A DNA stretch of 64,000 bases from Couchioplanes caeruleus (GTDB taxonomy: Bacteria > Actinomycetota > Actinomycetes > Mycobacteriales > Micromonosporaceae): the NCBI RefSeq assembly GCF_023499255.1, contig NZ_CP092183.1, forward strand, positions 3,840,501-3,904,500, read 5' to 3'. The translations under genes and the position numbers were made by a program. Below, piece after piece: positions 56,079 through 64,000 of the stretch. Below the pieces are notes generated by a model. It was not told the origin of the DNA and did not search any database. It worked only from the letters and a program-made list of their open reading frames with translations. Position 1 is the stretch's first letter. Each line of letters opens with the position of its first letter.

Positions 56079-56094
56079 GCCTTCCCGCGTCTGC

Positions 56095-56124
56095 ACGGCC
56101 GTCCCGGCTCTCCGGGGCGGCCGT
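56095..56124 (+). terminator. Terminator of gltA
   Basis: A 13-bp stem (ACGGCCGTCCCGG with CCGGGGCGGCCGT, one G-U wobble) and CTCT loop, 16 bases after the stop. Confidence 0.75.
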
Positions 56125-56330
56125 TCGCGTGTCTCGAAGGCCGCCGTCCCGCCCTCGGATGCCGTCGCCTTGGTTTCAGGGGCCGTCGCTCGTGTGGTGC
56201 GAGGCCGTCGCCCGCGTCGGGAGCCGGCGTTCAGATTCTCCCGGGCCGTCGCCCCGGTGTCGGCGCCCGTCGCGCCCGTTCTGCGAGGCCGTCGCCCGCG
56301 TTTCCCGAGCCTTCGCCCAGCCTGGGAGGC
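56125..56330. repeat. Degenerate repeats GAGGCCGTCGCCCGCGT
   Basis: GGCCGTCGC(C/T)CG(C/T)GT-like phrases recur at least five times, twice as an exact GCGAGGCCGTCGCCCGCGT. The block fills the rest of the 264-bp gap between gltA and the convergent glycosyltransferase. No gene is supported. Confidence 0.65.
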
Positions 56331-56342
56331 TGTGAGGCGGCC

Positions 56343-57581
56343 TCAGAGGGCGTCGAGCCAGGCGATGATCCGCGCGGCGCCGTCCTCGGTACGCAACCGC
56401 CCGGCCATCGCGGCGGACCGCTCGCGGAGGGCGGGCGACGTGGTCGCCGCGCGCAGGGCCGCCGCGAGCCGCGGCGCGGTCAGCCGCGGCAGCGGGATCG
56501 GCGGGGGAGCGACACCCAGCGCGTGCAGGCGGCGCGCCCAGAACGGCTGGTCGGCGCTGACCGGCACCGGTACGGCGGGCACACCGGCCCGCAGCGCCGC
56601 CGCGGTCGTCCCCGCGCCGGCGTGGTGCACCACCGCCGCCACCCGCGGGAACAGCCAGTCGTGCGGCAACGAGTCCACGTTGAGCACGGCGGGGTCGTCC
56701 TCCGCGCGCAGGCCCGACCAGCCCGCCTGCACGATCGCCCGCACCCCGGCCGCGCGCACGGCCTGCAGCACGGGACCGGCCAGGCGGGCGCCGTAGCCGG
56801 GCGCCATGCTGCCGAAGCCGATGAACACCGGCGGCGGCCCGGCGGCGAGGAACTCCTCGACCTCCGCCGGCGGTGCCCACCCGGCCGGCCGGGCGGGCCA
56901 CCAGTACCCGACCACCTCCTGCGACGGCGGCCAGTCCGCGGGCCGGGGCACCACCGACGGGCTGAACCCGTGGAAGGTGGGCCACCGCTGTTGCTGTTCG
57001 CCCTGCAGCCGGCGCAGGGGCTTGCGGGGCAGCCCGAGCCGGTCGCGCAGGTCACGGACCGGGCCGCGGTACAACGGCCGCGCCGACGCTTCGGTGAGGT
57101 GACCCAGGAGCCGGTTGCCGAGGCGTCCCGCGGATCGCCCGCCGAGCAGGACGGGCCCGAAGTCGCCGGTCGGGAACACCGGTTGCAGGAACACGCCCGC
57201 CCACGGGATGCCGGCCGCCTCCGCGACCTGGTAGCCCAGCGGCGCCACGACGGTCGACAGCAGCATCGCCTCGGCCCGGATCCGCTCGGCCGCCGCCGCG
57301 ATCCCGTCGCCCATCTCGGCCACCAGCGGGCGGGCGATGCGCAGAAGCCGTACGAGCGCGCGCGGGCCGGTGCCGGAGCTCCTGCCGTCCTGGCCCGGGG
57401 CGCGCCGCAGGATCTCGCGCAGGTCGCCGGGGATCGGCACGAACGGCAGCGTCACCGAGTCGCGGAACGGCTCGTGGGTGGCGATGGTGACCTCGTGGCC
57501 GGCGGCCTGCAGCCGCTCCCCGAGACCCGTGTACGGCGCCACGTCGCCGGTCGAGCCGGAGGTCACGATCAGCACCCGCAC
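56343..57581 (-). CDS. GT1-family (UDP-)glycosyltransferase
   Basis: 412 residues from GTG 57581. The N-terminus RVLIVTSGSTGDVAPYTGLGERLQAAGHEVTIAT (residues 2-35) is typical of macrolide/sterol-type GT1 enzymes, and the C-terminal nucleotide-sugar site is HHAGAGTTAAALRAGVPAVPVP. It transfers a sugar to a small lipophilic or aromatic acceptor, perhaps a natural product; the acceptor is unknown. An ATG is not available in frame near the start. It is divergent from the ArsR-type regulator with a 12-bp palindrome between them. Confidence 0.9.
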   Translation of the reverse strand: MRVLIVTSGSTGDVAPYTGLGERLQAAGHEVTIATHEPFRDSVTLPFVPIPGDLREILRRAPGQDGRSSGTGPRALVRLLRIARPLVAEMGDGIAAAAERIRAEAMLLSTVVAPLGYQVAEAAGIPWAGVFLQPVFPTGDFGPVLLGGRSAGRLGNRLLGHLTEASARPLYRGPVRDLRDRLGLPRKPLRRLQGEQQQRWPTFHGFSPSVVPRPADWPPSQEVVGYWWPARPAGWAPPAEVEEFLAAGPPPVFIGFGSMAPGYGARLAGPVLQAVRAAGVRAIVQAGWSGLRAEDDPAVLNVDSLPHDWLFPRVAAVVHHAGAGTTAAALRAGVPAVPVPVSADQPFWARRLHALGVAPPPIPLPRLTAPRLAAALRAATTSPALRERSAAMAGRLRTEDGAARIIAWLDAL

Positions 57582-57614
57582 CCCGCCATCATCGCATCCC
57601 CTGCATGCCTTGAC

Positions 57615-57626
57615 GGTTATATAACC
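57615..57626. promoter_or_regulatory. Palindrome GGTTATATAACC in the ArsR/glycosyltransferase divergent region
   Basis: A perfect 12-bp palindrome in an AT-rich island, 19 bp before the ArsR-type gene and 33 bp before the glycosyltransferase. A TTGACG -35-like box (57610-57615) overlaps its left edge. ArsR-family repressors bind such inverted repeats, so it is the likely operator for both directions. Confidence 0.6.
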
Positions 57627-57645
57627 TCGGTGGAATAGTCGGCTC

Positions 57646-57951
57646 GTGCCCGTGGACGCCATCGCCGTACTGGCCGAGCCGACCCGCCGCCGCATCCTCG
57701 ACGAGCTGCGGCTCGCCGAACGCAGCGTCGGAGACCTCGTCGCCACCCTGGACATGAGCCAGCCCGCCGTCTCCAAGCACCTCAAAGTGCTGCGCGAGGC
57801 CGGGTTCGTCTCCAGCCGTACGGCGGCGCAGCACCGCATCTACCGCCTCGAACCCGGCCCGTTCCGCGCGCTGGACGCGTGGCTGGCGCCGTACCGGCGG
57901 ATGTGGAACCGGCACCTCGACGCGCTCGAACGCCACCTGGAGGAGTCATGA
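57646..57951 (+). CDS. ArsR-family transcriptional regulator
   Basis: 101 residues from GTG 57646. The winged-helix core is clear: AVLAEPTRRRILDELRLAERSVGDLVATLDMSQPAVSKHLKVLREAGFV (residues 7-55). No metal-binding Cys motif is present, as in the subgroup paired with SRPBCC proteins. Its stop overlaps the SRPBCC start (ATGA), the usual arrangement of this regulator-effector pair. It probably represses its own promoter at 57615-57626. Confidence 0.92.
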   Translation: MPVDAIAVLAEPTRRRILDELRLAERSVGDLVATLDMSQPAVSKHLKVLREAGFVSSRTAAQHRIYRLEPGPFRALDAWLAPYRRMWNRHLDALERHLEES

Positions 57952-58478
57952 CCCCGCTCGATCCCGGCCCGGCCGGCGGCGCCACCGTGGTGAGCGCCGG
58001 CGACCGCTGGACGCTCGTGTTCATCCGTGAGCTGCCGCATCCCCGCGAGAAGGTCTGGTCGGCGCTGACCGACCCGCACCGCCTCGACCAGTGGGCGCCC
58101 TTCGCCGCCGGGCGGGACCTGTCGCACCCCGGCGACGTCACCCTCACCATGGTCGACGGCCCGGACCGGACCGGCACCCCGGCGACCGTACGGCGTGCCG
58201 AACCGCCCGCCCTCCTCGAGTACACGTGGGGCGAGGATCTGCTGCGCTGGGAGCTCGGGGACACCGGCGGCGGCACCCGCCTCACCCTGCGCCACACTGT
58301 CGGCGACCGCGACGGCGCCCCGATGTTCGCGGCCGGCTGGCACCTGTGCGTGGCCGTGCTCGCCCGGTTGCTCGACGGCGATCCGGTCGGCGTGATCCGC
58401 GGCCGTGACGCCCTCGCGCACGGCTGGGACGACCTGCGCGCCGCGTACGAGAAGAGCTTCGCCGGTCCGTCTCGCTAA
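57948..58478 (+). CDS. SRPBCC/AHSA1-family protein
   Basis: 176 residues. The START-like fold begins with FIRELPHPREKVWSALTDPHRLDQWAPFAAGRDL and ends in GWHLCVAVLARLLDG and WDDLRAAYEKSF, the pattern of the AHSA1 (Hsp90 activator-like) group. Such domains bind hydrophobic ligands in a deep cavity. Coupling to an ArsR regulator by ATGA suggests that a lipophilic ligand is sensed or carried. The divergent glycosyltransferase might modify the same molecule; that is inference. Confidence 0.88.
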   Translation: MTPLDPGPAGGATVVSAGDRWTLVFIRELPHPREKVWSALTDPHRLDQWAPFAAGRDLSHPGDVTLTMVDGPDRTGTPATVRRAEPPALLEYTWGEDLLRWELGDTGGGTRLTLRHTVGDRDGAPMFAAGWHLCVAVLARLLDGDPVGVIRGRDALAHGWDDLRAAYEKSFAGPSR

Positions 58479-58550
58479 GGTCGGTATGACGCGGCACCGG
58501 ATCGGGCATGTTCCGTACGCGTCGCCGGCCGGGACGATCGGGGAGGATGC

Positions 58551-60149
58551 ATGGACGTCGTCATCGGGATCGACACCGGAACCACCGCCACCAAGGGCAT
58601 CGCGGCCGGGATGGACGGCGAGGTGCGCGCCGTGACCAGCGTGCACTACCCGCTCTCCGTGCCGGGGCCCGGCCGGGCCGAGCTCGACTCCACCCAGCTG
58701 CGCGACGCCGCCGTCGAGGCCCTCGTGGCCGTGGCCCGGCAGTGCCGCGAACGCGGCGACCGGGTCCTCGCCGTCAGCCTCAGCGCGTTCCTGCACGGCC
58801 TCGCGCCGATGAACCCCGACGGCTCGCCGCGGGGCCCGCTGATCACCTGGGCCGACAACCGCTCGTCCGCGCAGAGCGACGCCCTCGCCGAGGCCGGCCG
58901 CGCCAAGCCGTTGCAGGCGCGCACCGGCACCCCGGTGCACCCGATGGCTCCGCTGGCCAAGCTCGCCTGGTGGCGTGCCACCGACCCGGAGGTCCTGCGC
59001 GACACCCCGCGATGGGGCGGCGTCAAGGAGCTCGTGCTCGGCGGCCTCGCCCGCGAGGGGTTCGTCGTGGACCTCTCGATCGCCTCCGGCACCGGGCTGT
59101 ACGACATCCACCAGCGGCGCTGGGACCCCGAGGCGCTCGACATCGCCGGGATCACCGCCGACCGGCTGGCCGAGGTCGTGCCGACCACCACCACGCTGAA
59201 GCTGCACGCCGACGTCGCCGGGGCGGCCGGGCTGCCGCCGGACACGCCGCTGGTCATCGGCGCCGCCGACGGGCCGCTGGCCAACCTCGGCGTCGGCGCC
59301 ACCCCGGCCGGCGTCGCCGCGGTGTCGCTCGGCACCAGCGGGGCGCTGCGGACCGTCGTCGGCGGACCCACCGCGGACAAGGCGGGCCGGCTGTTCTGCT
59401 ACGCGCTCACCGAGGACCGCTGGGTGCTCGGCGGCGCGATCAACAACGCCGGCTCGGTGGTGCGCTGGGCCGGCCAGACGATGGCAGGGGGCTTCGACCG
59501 TCCCGCCGCGGAGGGCGAGGACGCCGACGTGCGCGACGCCGCGCTGCTCACCGAGGCGGAGGGCGTACGCGCCGGCAGCGACGGGCTGCTCTGCCTGCCG
59601 TACCTGCTGGGGGAACGGGCGCCCTGGTGGCGCGGTGGCATGCGCGGGGCGTACCTGGGCCTGCGCCGCGAGCACGGGCGCGCGCACCTCGTCCGGGCGG
59701 CCGTGGAAGGGGTGTGCCAGCAACTCGCCCTGGTCCGCGACACCTTCGACGCCGAGGGCGTCCCGATGACGGAGGTACGCGCCACCGGCGGCGCGGTCGC
59801 CTCGGACCTCTGGGTCGGCGTGCTCGCGGCGGCGCTGGACCTGCCCGTGGCGATCGCCGACACCCCCGAGGGCACCGCGCTCGGCGCCTGCCTGCTCGGC
59901 CTGCACGCGATCGGCCACCTGCCCGACCTGGACGAGGCGGCAGCCCTGGTGGCCATCACCGCCCACACCCGGCCCGACCCGGAGGACGCCGCCCTGTACA
60001 AGCGGATGCGCCCACTGGTGGAGAAGTCGGCGCTGGCGGTCACCGACGTGCTCACCGAGCTGGACCGGATCGCCCCCTCGCCGCTGCCCGGCACGGAGAA
60101 GGCGGTGGGCGGCAACAAGGCGGAAGGCGTGCGGGCCCAGGGCGGCTGA
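58551..60149 (+). CDS. Gluconokinase, FGGY carbohydrate kinase
   Basis: 532 residues. FGGY-kinase features include VVIGIDTGTTATKGIAAG (N-terminal ATP loop), the substrate-region LHGLAPMN, LITWADNRS, SLGTSGALRTVVGG and TGGAVASDLWVGVLAAAL. These fit gluconokinase (GntK of the FGGY type), converting gluconate to 6-phosphogluconate for the pentose phosphate pathway; other sugar acids are possible. ATG 58551 is preceded by GGGGAGG. The C-terminal 25 residues are Gly/Lys-rich and probably disordered. Confidence 0.88.
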   Translation: MDVVIGIDTGTTATKGIAAGMDGEVRAVTSVHYPLSVPGPGRAELDSTQLRDAAVEALVAVARQCRERGDRVLAVSLSAFLHGLAPMNPDGSPRGPLITWADNRSSAQSDALAEAGRAKPLQARTGTPVHPMAPLAKLAWWRATDPEVLRDTPRWGGVKELVLGGLAREGFVVDLSIASGTGLYDIHQRRWDPEALDIAGITADRLAEVVPTTTTLKLHADVAGAAGLPPDTPLVIGAADGPLANLGVGATPAGVAAVSLGTSGALRTVVGGPTADKAGRLFCYALTEDRWVLGGAINNAGSVVRWAGQTMAGGFDRPAAEGEDADVRDAALLTEAEGVRAGSDGLLCLPYLLGERAPWWRGGMRGAYLGLRREHGRAHLVRAAVEGVCQQLALVRDTFDAEGVPMTEVRATGGAVASDLWVGVLAAALDLPVAIADTPEGTALGACLLGLHAIGHLPDLDEAAALVAITAHTRPDPEDAALYKRMRPLVEKSALAVTDVLTELDRIAPSPLPGTEKAVGGNKAEGVRAQGG

Positions 60150-60194
60150 GGCCAGCCTTTTGGCCGGCGGGCTGAGGCCTGCGAGCTTGTGCGG

Positions 60195-60345
60195 GCCCAT
60201 GGTCGGGTCGAGGCCCGGGGTCGTGCCGTGCTCGGGGCTTGTGGTCGGGTCGAGGCCAGCGGGTCGTGCCTTGCTCGAGGGCTTGTGGTCGGGTCGAGGC
60301 CGGCGGGTCGTGCCGTGCTCGAGGGCTTGTGGCCGGCGGCCGGCG
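60195..60345. repeat. 42-44-bp tandem repeats, about 3.5 copies
   Basis: GGTCGGGTCGAGGCC begins units at 60201, 60243 and 60287, with GGGTCGTGCC(T/G)TGCTCGAGGGCTTGTG between. They lie directly after the gluconokinase gene. The rest of the gap to 60662 is lower in GC around 60560-60660 and may hold a promoter for the next frame. Confidence 0.8.
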
Positions 60346-60662
60346 CGGGTTGAAGCCCGTGGCTTCGAACTGGCGGGCGGGCTGAGAGGCGCGGACGTCA
60401 CCGGCGGCAGGCCGATCCCCGTTCGCGGGTGCGCCGGCAGCTGCAGTTGAATGTGCCGGCTCCTCTCCCACACCGACATTCTGCCTGCCGTCACTTGGTT
60501 CCGCCCCGAAGTCATCTGTTCATCGTGGCATGGTGGCCGGCGATCGGGCCGTGACGATCGTCGCATTTCTGCAGTGATCGTTCAGTGGGTTCATGTCGGT
60601 GGGTTGCGGAACAATTCAGGTATGCGGCAGCTTCAATTTTTTCGACGGCGGAATTGGCGGCG

Positions 60663-61277
60663 ATGCGTGATCGGACCGCGTCGCGCACCTTTTCTCCCGG
60701 GCGCGAGGAGTTCCGCCGCGAGCATATCCGTCACCGGACGTGGGGGTTGTCGCGAAGGCACGCCGCGAAGCTGCGTCACCTGCACGGCGATCGTGGCGCG
60801 GACCGGCCGGTGAGCGTGCGGAGCGCGGTGGCGCCGGTGCCCCACCGAAGGGCCGCGGCGTCACAAGCACCGCCGGCGACGATTCGCCACCCGGTGCGGG
60901 CATCCATGTCGGACCGTGTGGAGACGCCACCCGTAGGGCCCCCCGATGCGGGCGACATCGCACATCGGGCCGGGAGCCGCGGCATCACCATGGCCGTAGG
61001 AGCAGCCGCTGGTGGCGACCCCACGGCGGAACGGGTTGCGGCTTCGAGTGTGGTCGTGGAGGGTTCGTCGGTTGCGCCGAGGGCCGCCGCGGCCGAGCCG
61101 GCCGCGGTTGCGGGTGACGCCACGGCTGGGTCGGTGGCGGCACCGACGGCGGTGCACAAGATCCGTTCGGCCCGTGGTTCTCGTGTGCGCAGGTCGAATT
61201 CGGCCGATTGCCGCTCGTCGTCCGCCGGCCGAGCGAGGACGATTGCCGCTCGTCGTCCACCGGCCGAACCAGGATGA
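60663..61277 (+). CDS. Possible basic hypothetical protein (uncertain)
   Basis: 204 residues if translated from ATG 60663. The first 45 residues look protein-like and very basic (TASRTFSPGREEFRREHIRHRTWGLSRRHAAKLRHLHG); the rest is low-complexity Ala/Val/Pro/Arg. The G/C bias at third positions is moderate. No homologue is recognised and no good ribosome site is visible. The 3' end runs into a 35-bp tandem repeat. It could be a decayed gene or chance. The antisense frames 60776-61384 and 60861-61325 are no better supported. Confidence 0.3.
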   Translation: MRDRTASRTFSPGREEFRREHIRHRTWGLSRRHAAKLRHLHGDRGADRPVSVRSAVAPVPHRRAAASQAPPATIRHPVRASMSDRVETPPVGPPDAGDIAHRAGSRGITMAVGAAAGGDPTAERVAASSVVVEGSSVAPRAAAAEPAAVAGDATAGSVAAPTAVHKIRSARGSRVRRSNSADCRSSSAGRARTIAARRPPAEPG

Positions 61278-61310
61278 TTGCCGCTCGTCGTCCATCGGCT
61301 CCGGTTCCTC
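61206..61310. repeat. 35-bp tandem repeat, three copies
   Basis: GATTGCCGCTCGTCGTCC starts at 61206, 61241 and 61276, an exact 35-bp period, with (G/A/T)CGGCC-like continuations. Because 35 is not a multiple of three, the coding frame shifts each copy, which argues against a protein function. Confidence 0.85.
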
Positions 61311-61497
61311 GAGGAACGGCGGCAAGAGATTCGGCGGCGCCGGCGTCTTTCGTCAATTGCGCACTCCGCAGTCGGATAATGCATCGATCGTCATGATGGA
61401 TTCGCCGGAAAAGGCGTCGCGCCTCGCGCGGTCACTGCAATGCATACCGACATTGTCGCCAAGGGGAATCGTGACGCACCGGCATATCCGGTGCGGA

Positions 61498-61715
61498 AAA
61501 GCGGGTGGGTCTCGGTGGGGGAGAGCGGATGTCCGGGGTGGTGCAAGGCGGGGTGTCCTGGCGAGGGCGAGAGGGTGTGTCCCGGTGGTGGGGGGTGGTG
61601 CAGGGCGGGGGTGTCCCGGTGGGGGAGAGCGGGTGTGTCCGGGCCGGGGGAGAGCGGGTGTGACCCGATGGGCAGAACGGGTGTGACTGCGGGAGAGCAA
61701 GGGGGAGACAGCGGA
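61498..61715 (+). repeat. Strongly G-rich plus-strand tract with GAGCGGGTGTG repeats
   Basis: Many runs of four to six G (GGTGGGGGAGAGCGG, GGTGGTGGGGGGTGG) and few C. GGGGGAGAGCGG(A/G)TGT-type units recur at least three times. The 664-bp stretch 61278-61941 also has an AT-richer part (61310-61480) with a small hairpin GCACCGG-CATAT-CCGGTGC (61476-61494). No gene is seen. Runs of G could form quadruplexes. Confidence 0.6.
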
Positions 61716-61772
61716 TGGTGATCGCTGGGGGCGGCTGGTGAGGACGGCCACGCGGCCCCGCGTTGACGGCGC

Positions 61773-61903
61773 GGGAGGCGGTGCGACAGAGTGACCGCGA
61801 GCGGTAGCGGAGGAACCCGGTGCGAATCCGGGACGGTCCCGCCACTGTGACCGGGCACCGCCGGTGCCCGGGAGCCAGGAGACTCCGGCCGCTCGTTCCT
61901 CCC
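61773..61903 (+). ncRNA. Cobalamin (B12) riboswitch
   Basis: The conserved core is present: GGAACCCGGTGCGAATCCGG (61812-61831), then GACGGTCCCGCCACTGTGACC with the GCCACTG B12 box at 61841-61847, and GCCAGGAGACTCC at 61874-61886. P1 can form between GGGAGG (61773-61778) and CCTCCC (61898-61903). Downstream, CGGGCGTGGACACCCG (61909-61924) lies just before the ribosome site AAAGGA, a plausible expression platform. It precedes a chelatase gene for cobalt/magnesium insertion, the expected regulon. When B12 binds it should lower expression. Confidence 0.93.
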
Positions 61904-61941
61904 ACACGCGGGCGTGGACACCCGCCGAAAGGACCGTGGCC

Positions 61942-64000
61942 GTGACGCCGTACCCGTTCTCCGCCGTCGTCGGCCTCGACGATCTGCGCCTCGCCCTGCT
62001 GCTGACCGCCGTCTCGCCCGCCGTGGGCGGCGTGCTCGTCCGGGGCGAGAAGGGCACCGCCAAGAGCACCGTCGTGCGGGCTCTCGCCGCCCTGCTGCCC
62101 GAGGTCGACGTGGTGCGGGGCTGCCGCTTCGCGTGCGACCCGGCCGCACCCGACCCGCAGTGCCCCGACGGGCCGCACGAGGCCGGCGCCCCGCACGGGC
62201 ACCGGCCGGCCACCCTCGTCGAGCTGCCGGTCGGCGCCACCGAGGACCGCGTGGTCGGCACGCTCGACATCCAGCGGGCCCTGTCCGACGGGGTGAAGGC
62301 GTACGAGCCCGGTCTGCTCGCCGCCGCGCACCGGGGCGCGCTCTACGTCGACGAGGTCAACCTGCTTCCCGACCATCTCGTCGACCTGCTGCTGGACGCC
62401 GCCGCGATGGGTCGCGCGCACGTCGAGCGCGACGGCGTGTCGGTCAAGCACGCCGCCCGGTTCCTGCTGGTCGGCACCATGAACCCGGAGGAGGGCGAGC
62501 CCCGGCCGCAGCTCGTCGACCGGTTCGGGCTGGTCGTCACCGTCGCTGCCCCGCGTGACGCCGGGCAGCGGGCCGAGGTGGTGCGGCGGCGGCTGACGTA
62601 CGAGGCCGGCCCCGACGCGTTCGCGGCCCGTTTCGCCGCCGAGGAGCAAGCGCTCGCGGCCCGCATCCTGGCCGCGCGCCGGGCTGTGCCGTCGGTGCTG
62701 CTGCCCGACGCCGAACTCGACCGGATCGCCCGGGTCTGCCTCGCGTACGGGGTGGACGGCATGCGCGCCGACATCGTGGTGGCCCGTTGCGCCGTGGCAC
62801 TCGCCGCGTGGCACGGCCGTGACCGGGTCACCGCCGGCGACGTCCGCGATGCCGCCCGCCTCGCGCTGCCGCACCGCCGCCGCAAGGACCCCCTGGACCC
62901 GCCGGGCACCGACGAGCAGCGCCTCGAGGAGGCCCTCGACCGGGCCGCCGCGGAGGATCCCGACGACGACCCGCCGCCGCCCCCGCCACCGGGCGGCGGC
63001 GGACCGCCTGACAAGGGCCCGGGCGACGCACCGCCTGACAAGGGCCCGGGCGACGGGCCACGGAACGGCGGCGCCGCGCCCGACGGCGACGACACGCCGG
63101 GGAGCAGCGACGCACCACGCGACACGTCGCAGGGCAGCGGCTCGCCGAAGAGCGAGGGCACGGCGGACGCCGGCGACGCGCGGGACAAGGGCGAGGGTTC
63201 GAGGCCGGCCGCTGCACCGGCACCGCCCGGTCAGGCGTACCGGCCGCGCGCGCTGCGGATCGCCGCACGGGGCGAGGGCGGCCACGCAGGCCGCCGTTCA
63301 CCGGCGTTCGCCCGCCGCGGCCGGGTCGTCGGCTCGCGGGTGCCGCGGGGCAAGCTGCGCGGCGCCCCGCACCTTCCCGCGACCCTGCGCGCCGCGATCC
63401 ACCGGGGCGCCGACCGGCTCGTGCTGCCCTCGGATCTGCGCGAGGCCGTGCACGTCGGCCGCGAGGCCAACCTGGTGCTGTTCGTCGTGGACGCGTCCGG
63501 TTCGATGGCGGCGCGCAAGCGGATGACCGTCGTGAAGACCGCCGTGCTGTCGCTGCTGCGGGACGCGTACCAGCGGCGGGACCGGATCGGCATGATCACG
63601 TTCCGGGGCTCGTCGGCCGAGCAGGTGCTGCCGCCGACCTCCAGCCACGAGGTGGGCGTGCTGCGGCTGGCCGCGCTGCGCACCGGCGGCCGTACCCCGC
63701 TCGCGGCGGGCCTGCGCACCGCGGCGACCACCATCGCCACCGAGCGGCGGCGGGACCCGCGCCGGCGTCCGCTGCTGGTCGTGGTGACCGACGGGCGCGC
63801 CACCAGCGGGCCCGACCCGGTGACGCTCGCGCCCGCCCTGGCCGGGGTGGCCACCGTCGTCGTCGACTGCGAGTCGGGACCGGTCCGGCTGGGCCTGGCG
63901 CGCCGGCTCGCCGCCGCGCTGGACGCGGACGTCATGCCGCTGGACGCACTCGCCGCGACGGGCGCGACCGCCGCGGCCGACGCGACCACCGCCATCCGCG
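61942..64000 (+). CDS. Fused BchI/BchD (CobS/ChlI-ChlD-like) cobalt/magnesium chelatase subunit, 3' partial
   Basis: 686 codons are in the window; the stop lies beyond. The N-terminal half is an AAA ATPase: Walker A RGEKGTAKST (residues 34-43), Walker B GALYVDEVNLL (about 131-141), sensor RFLLVGTMNPEEGEPRPQLVDRFG. A Pro/Asp/Gly-rich linker (about 325-430) follows, then an integrin I (vWA) domain with the MIDAS site FVVDASGSM (about 515) and VVTDGRATSG. This ID-fusion drives metal insertion with a CobN/BchH-type subunit, here probably for cobalamin since the gene is under a B12 riboswitch. GTG 61942 has AAAGGA eight bases upstream; GTG 61936 is too close. Confidence 0.92.
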   Translation, partial: MTPYPFSAVVGLDDLRLALLLTAVSPAVGGVLVRGEKGTAKSTVVRALAALLPEVDVVRGCRFACDPAAPDPQCPDGPHEAGAPHGHRPATLVELPVGATEDRVVGTLDIQRALSDGVKAYEPGLLAAAHRGALYVDEVNLLPDHLVDLLLDAAAMGRAHVERDGVSVKHAARFLLVGTMNPEEGEPRPQLVDRFGLVVTVAAPRDAGQRAEVVRRRLTYEAGPDAFAARFAAEEQALAARILAARRAVPSVLLPDAELDRIARVCLAYGVDGMRADIVVARCAVALAAWHGRDRVTAGDVRDAARLALPHRRRKDPLDPPGTDEQRLEEALDRAAAEDPDDDPPPPPPPGGGGPPDKGPGDAPPDKGPGDGPRNGGAAPDGDDTPGSSDAPRDTSQGSGSPKSEGTADAGDARDKGEGSRPAAAPAPPGQAYRPRALRIAARGEGGHAGRRSPAFARRGRVVGSRVPRGKLRGAPHLPATLRAAIHRGADRLVLPSDLREAVHVGREANLVLFVVDASGSMAARKRMTVVKTAVLSLLRDAYQRRDRIGMITFRGSSAEQVLPPTSSHEVGVLRLAALRTGGRTPLAAGLRTAATTIATERRRDPRRRPLLVVVTDGRATSGPDPVTLAPALAGVATVVVDCESGPVRLGLARRLAAALDADVMPLDALAATGATAAADATTAIR

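Noticed and set aside
61353..62270. Minus-strand frame overlapping the riboswitch and chelatase start
   Set aside because: It crosses a well-supported riboswitch and the antisense of a conserved ATPase; the product has no motif.

Overview
The window is very GC-rich with strong G/C third-position codon bias. It carries GTG/TTG starts, a complete GlgE alpha-glucan pathway, a polyphosphate glucokinase, Pkn-type kinases, an SigB/SigF-type sigma factor and a PPOX/F420-type flavoenzyme. Together these point to a filamentous or sporulating actinomycete, most likely in or near the Micromonosporaceae (for example Actinoplanes). That placement is inference from gene content; no rRNA is present to fix it. 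I saw no tRNA, rRNA, CRISPR array, transposase, integrase or phage gene. It reads as chromosomal DNA dominated by signalling, carbon storage and stress functions.

Layout. 1-6060: a NuoF-like/ferredoxin fusion (cut by the window start), a TlpA/DsbE-like lipoprotein and a CcdA-type exporter run without gaps into a membrane Ser/Thr kinase, followed by a paralogous kinase. 6057-12649: DUF427 protein, Tex, a short AAA/LuxR regulator, a PP2C phosphatase with duplicated ends, a GNAT enzyme and a VOC protein. 12650-20604: a repeat-rich gap, then the full GlgE pathway on the minus strand (glgE-treS-mak-glgB). 20742-27460: a spermidine-synthase-like protein, an OmpR/histidine-kinase pair followed by flavohemoglobin, a PPOX protein and polyphosphate glucokinase. 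27629-32679: a subtilase with a Trp-repeat tail overlapping a membrane GGDEF-EAL protein, then an SigB-like sigma factor. 32757-34297: a virginiamycin-B-lyase-like propeller divergent from a TetR regulator.

34352-45155: general stress protein, PAP2 phosphatase, secreted glucosaminidase, CHASE-type histidine kinase, a CheY-like regulator, an aldo/keto reductase and HrpA. 45253-51283: two secreted or unknown proteins, then a minus-strand run of a small membrane protein, ExoIII, a SpoIIE-type phosphatase and a cobalamin-binding protein carrying the CarH W-x9-EH light-sensor motif. A small basic protein follows. 51424-56078: a second GGDEF-EAL protein, a universal stress protein and citrate synthase. 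56343-60149: a glycosyltransferase divergent from an ArsR/SRPBCC pair, then an FGGY gluconokinase. 60150-64000: repeat-rich DNA and a cobalamin riboswitch ahead of a fused BchI/BchD-type chelatase (cut by the window end).

Two themes recur. One is layered signalling: several kinases and phosphatases, two c-di-GMP enzymes and an SigB-like factor. The other is cobalamin: a riboswitch-controlled chelatase and a possible B12 photoreceptor. GC-rich minisatellites with about 35-51 bp periods recur in the gaps between genes. The most interesting candidate system is the overlapping cobalamin-sensor/SpoIIE-phosphatase pair at 47352-50110.
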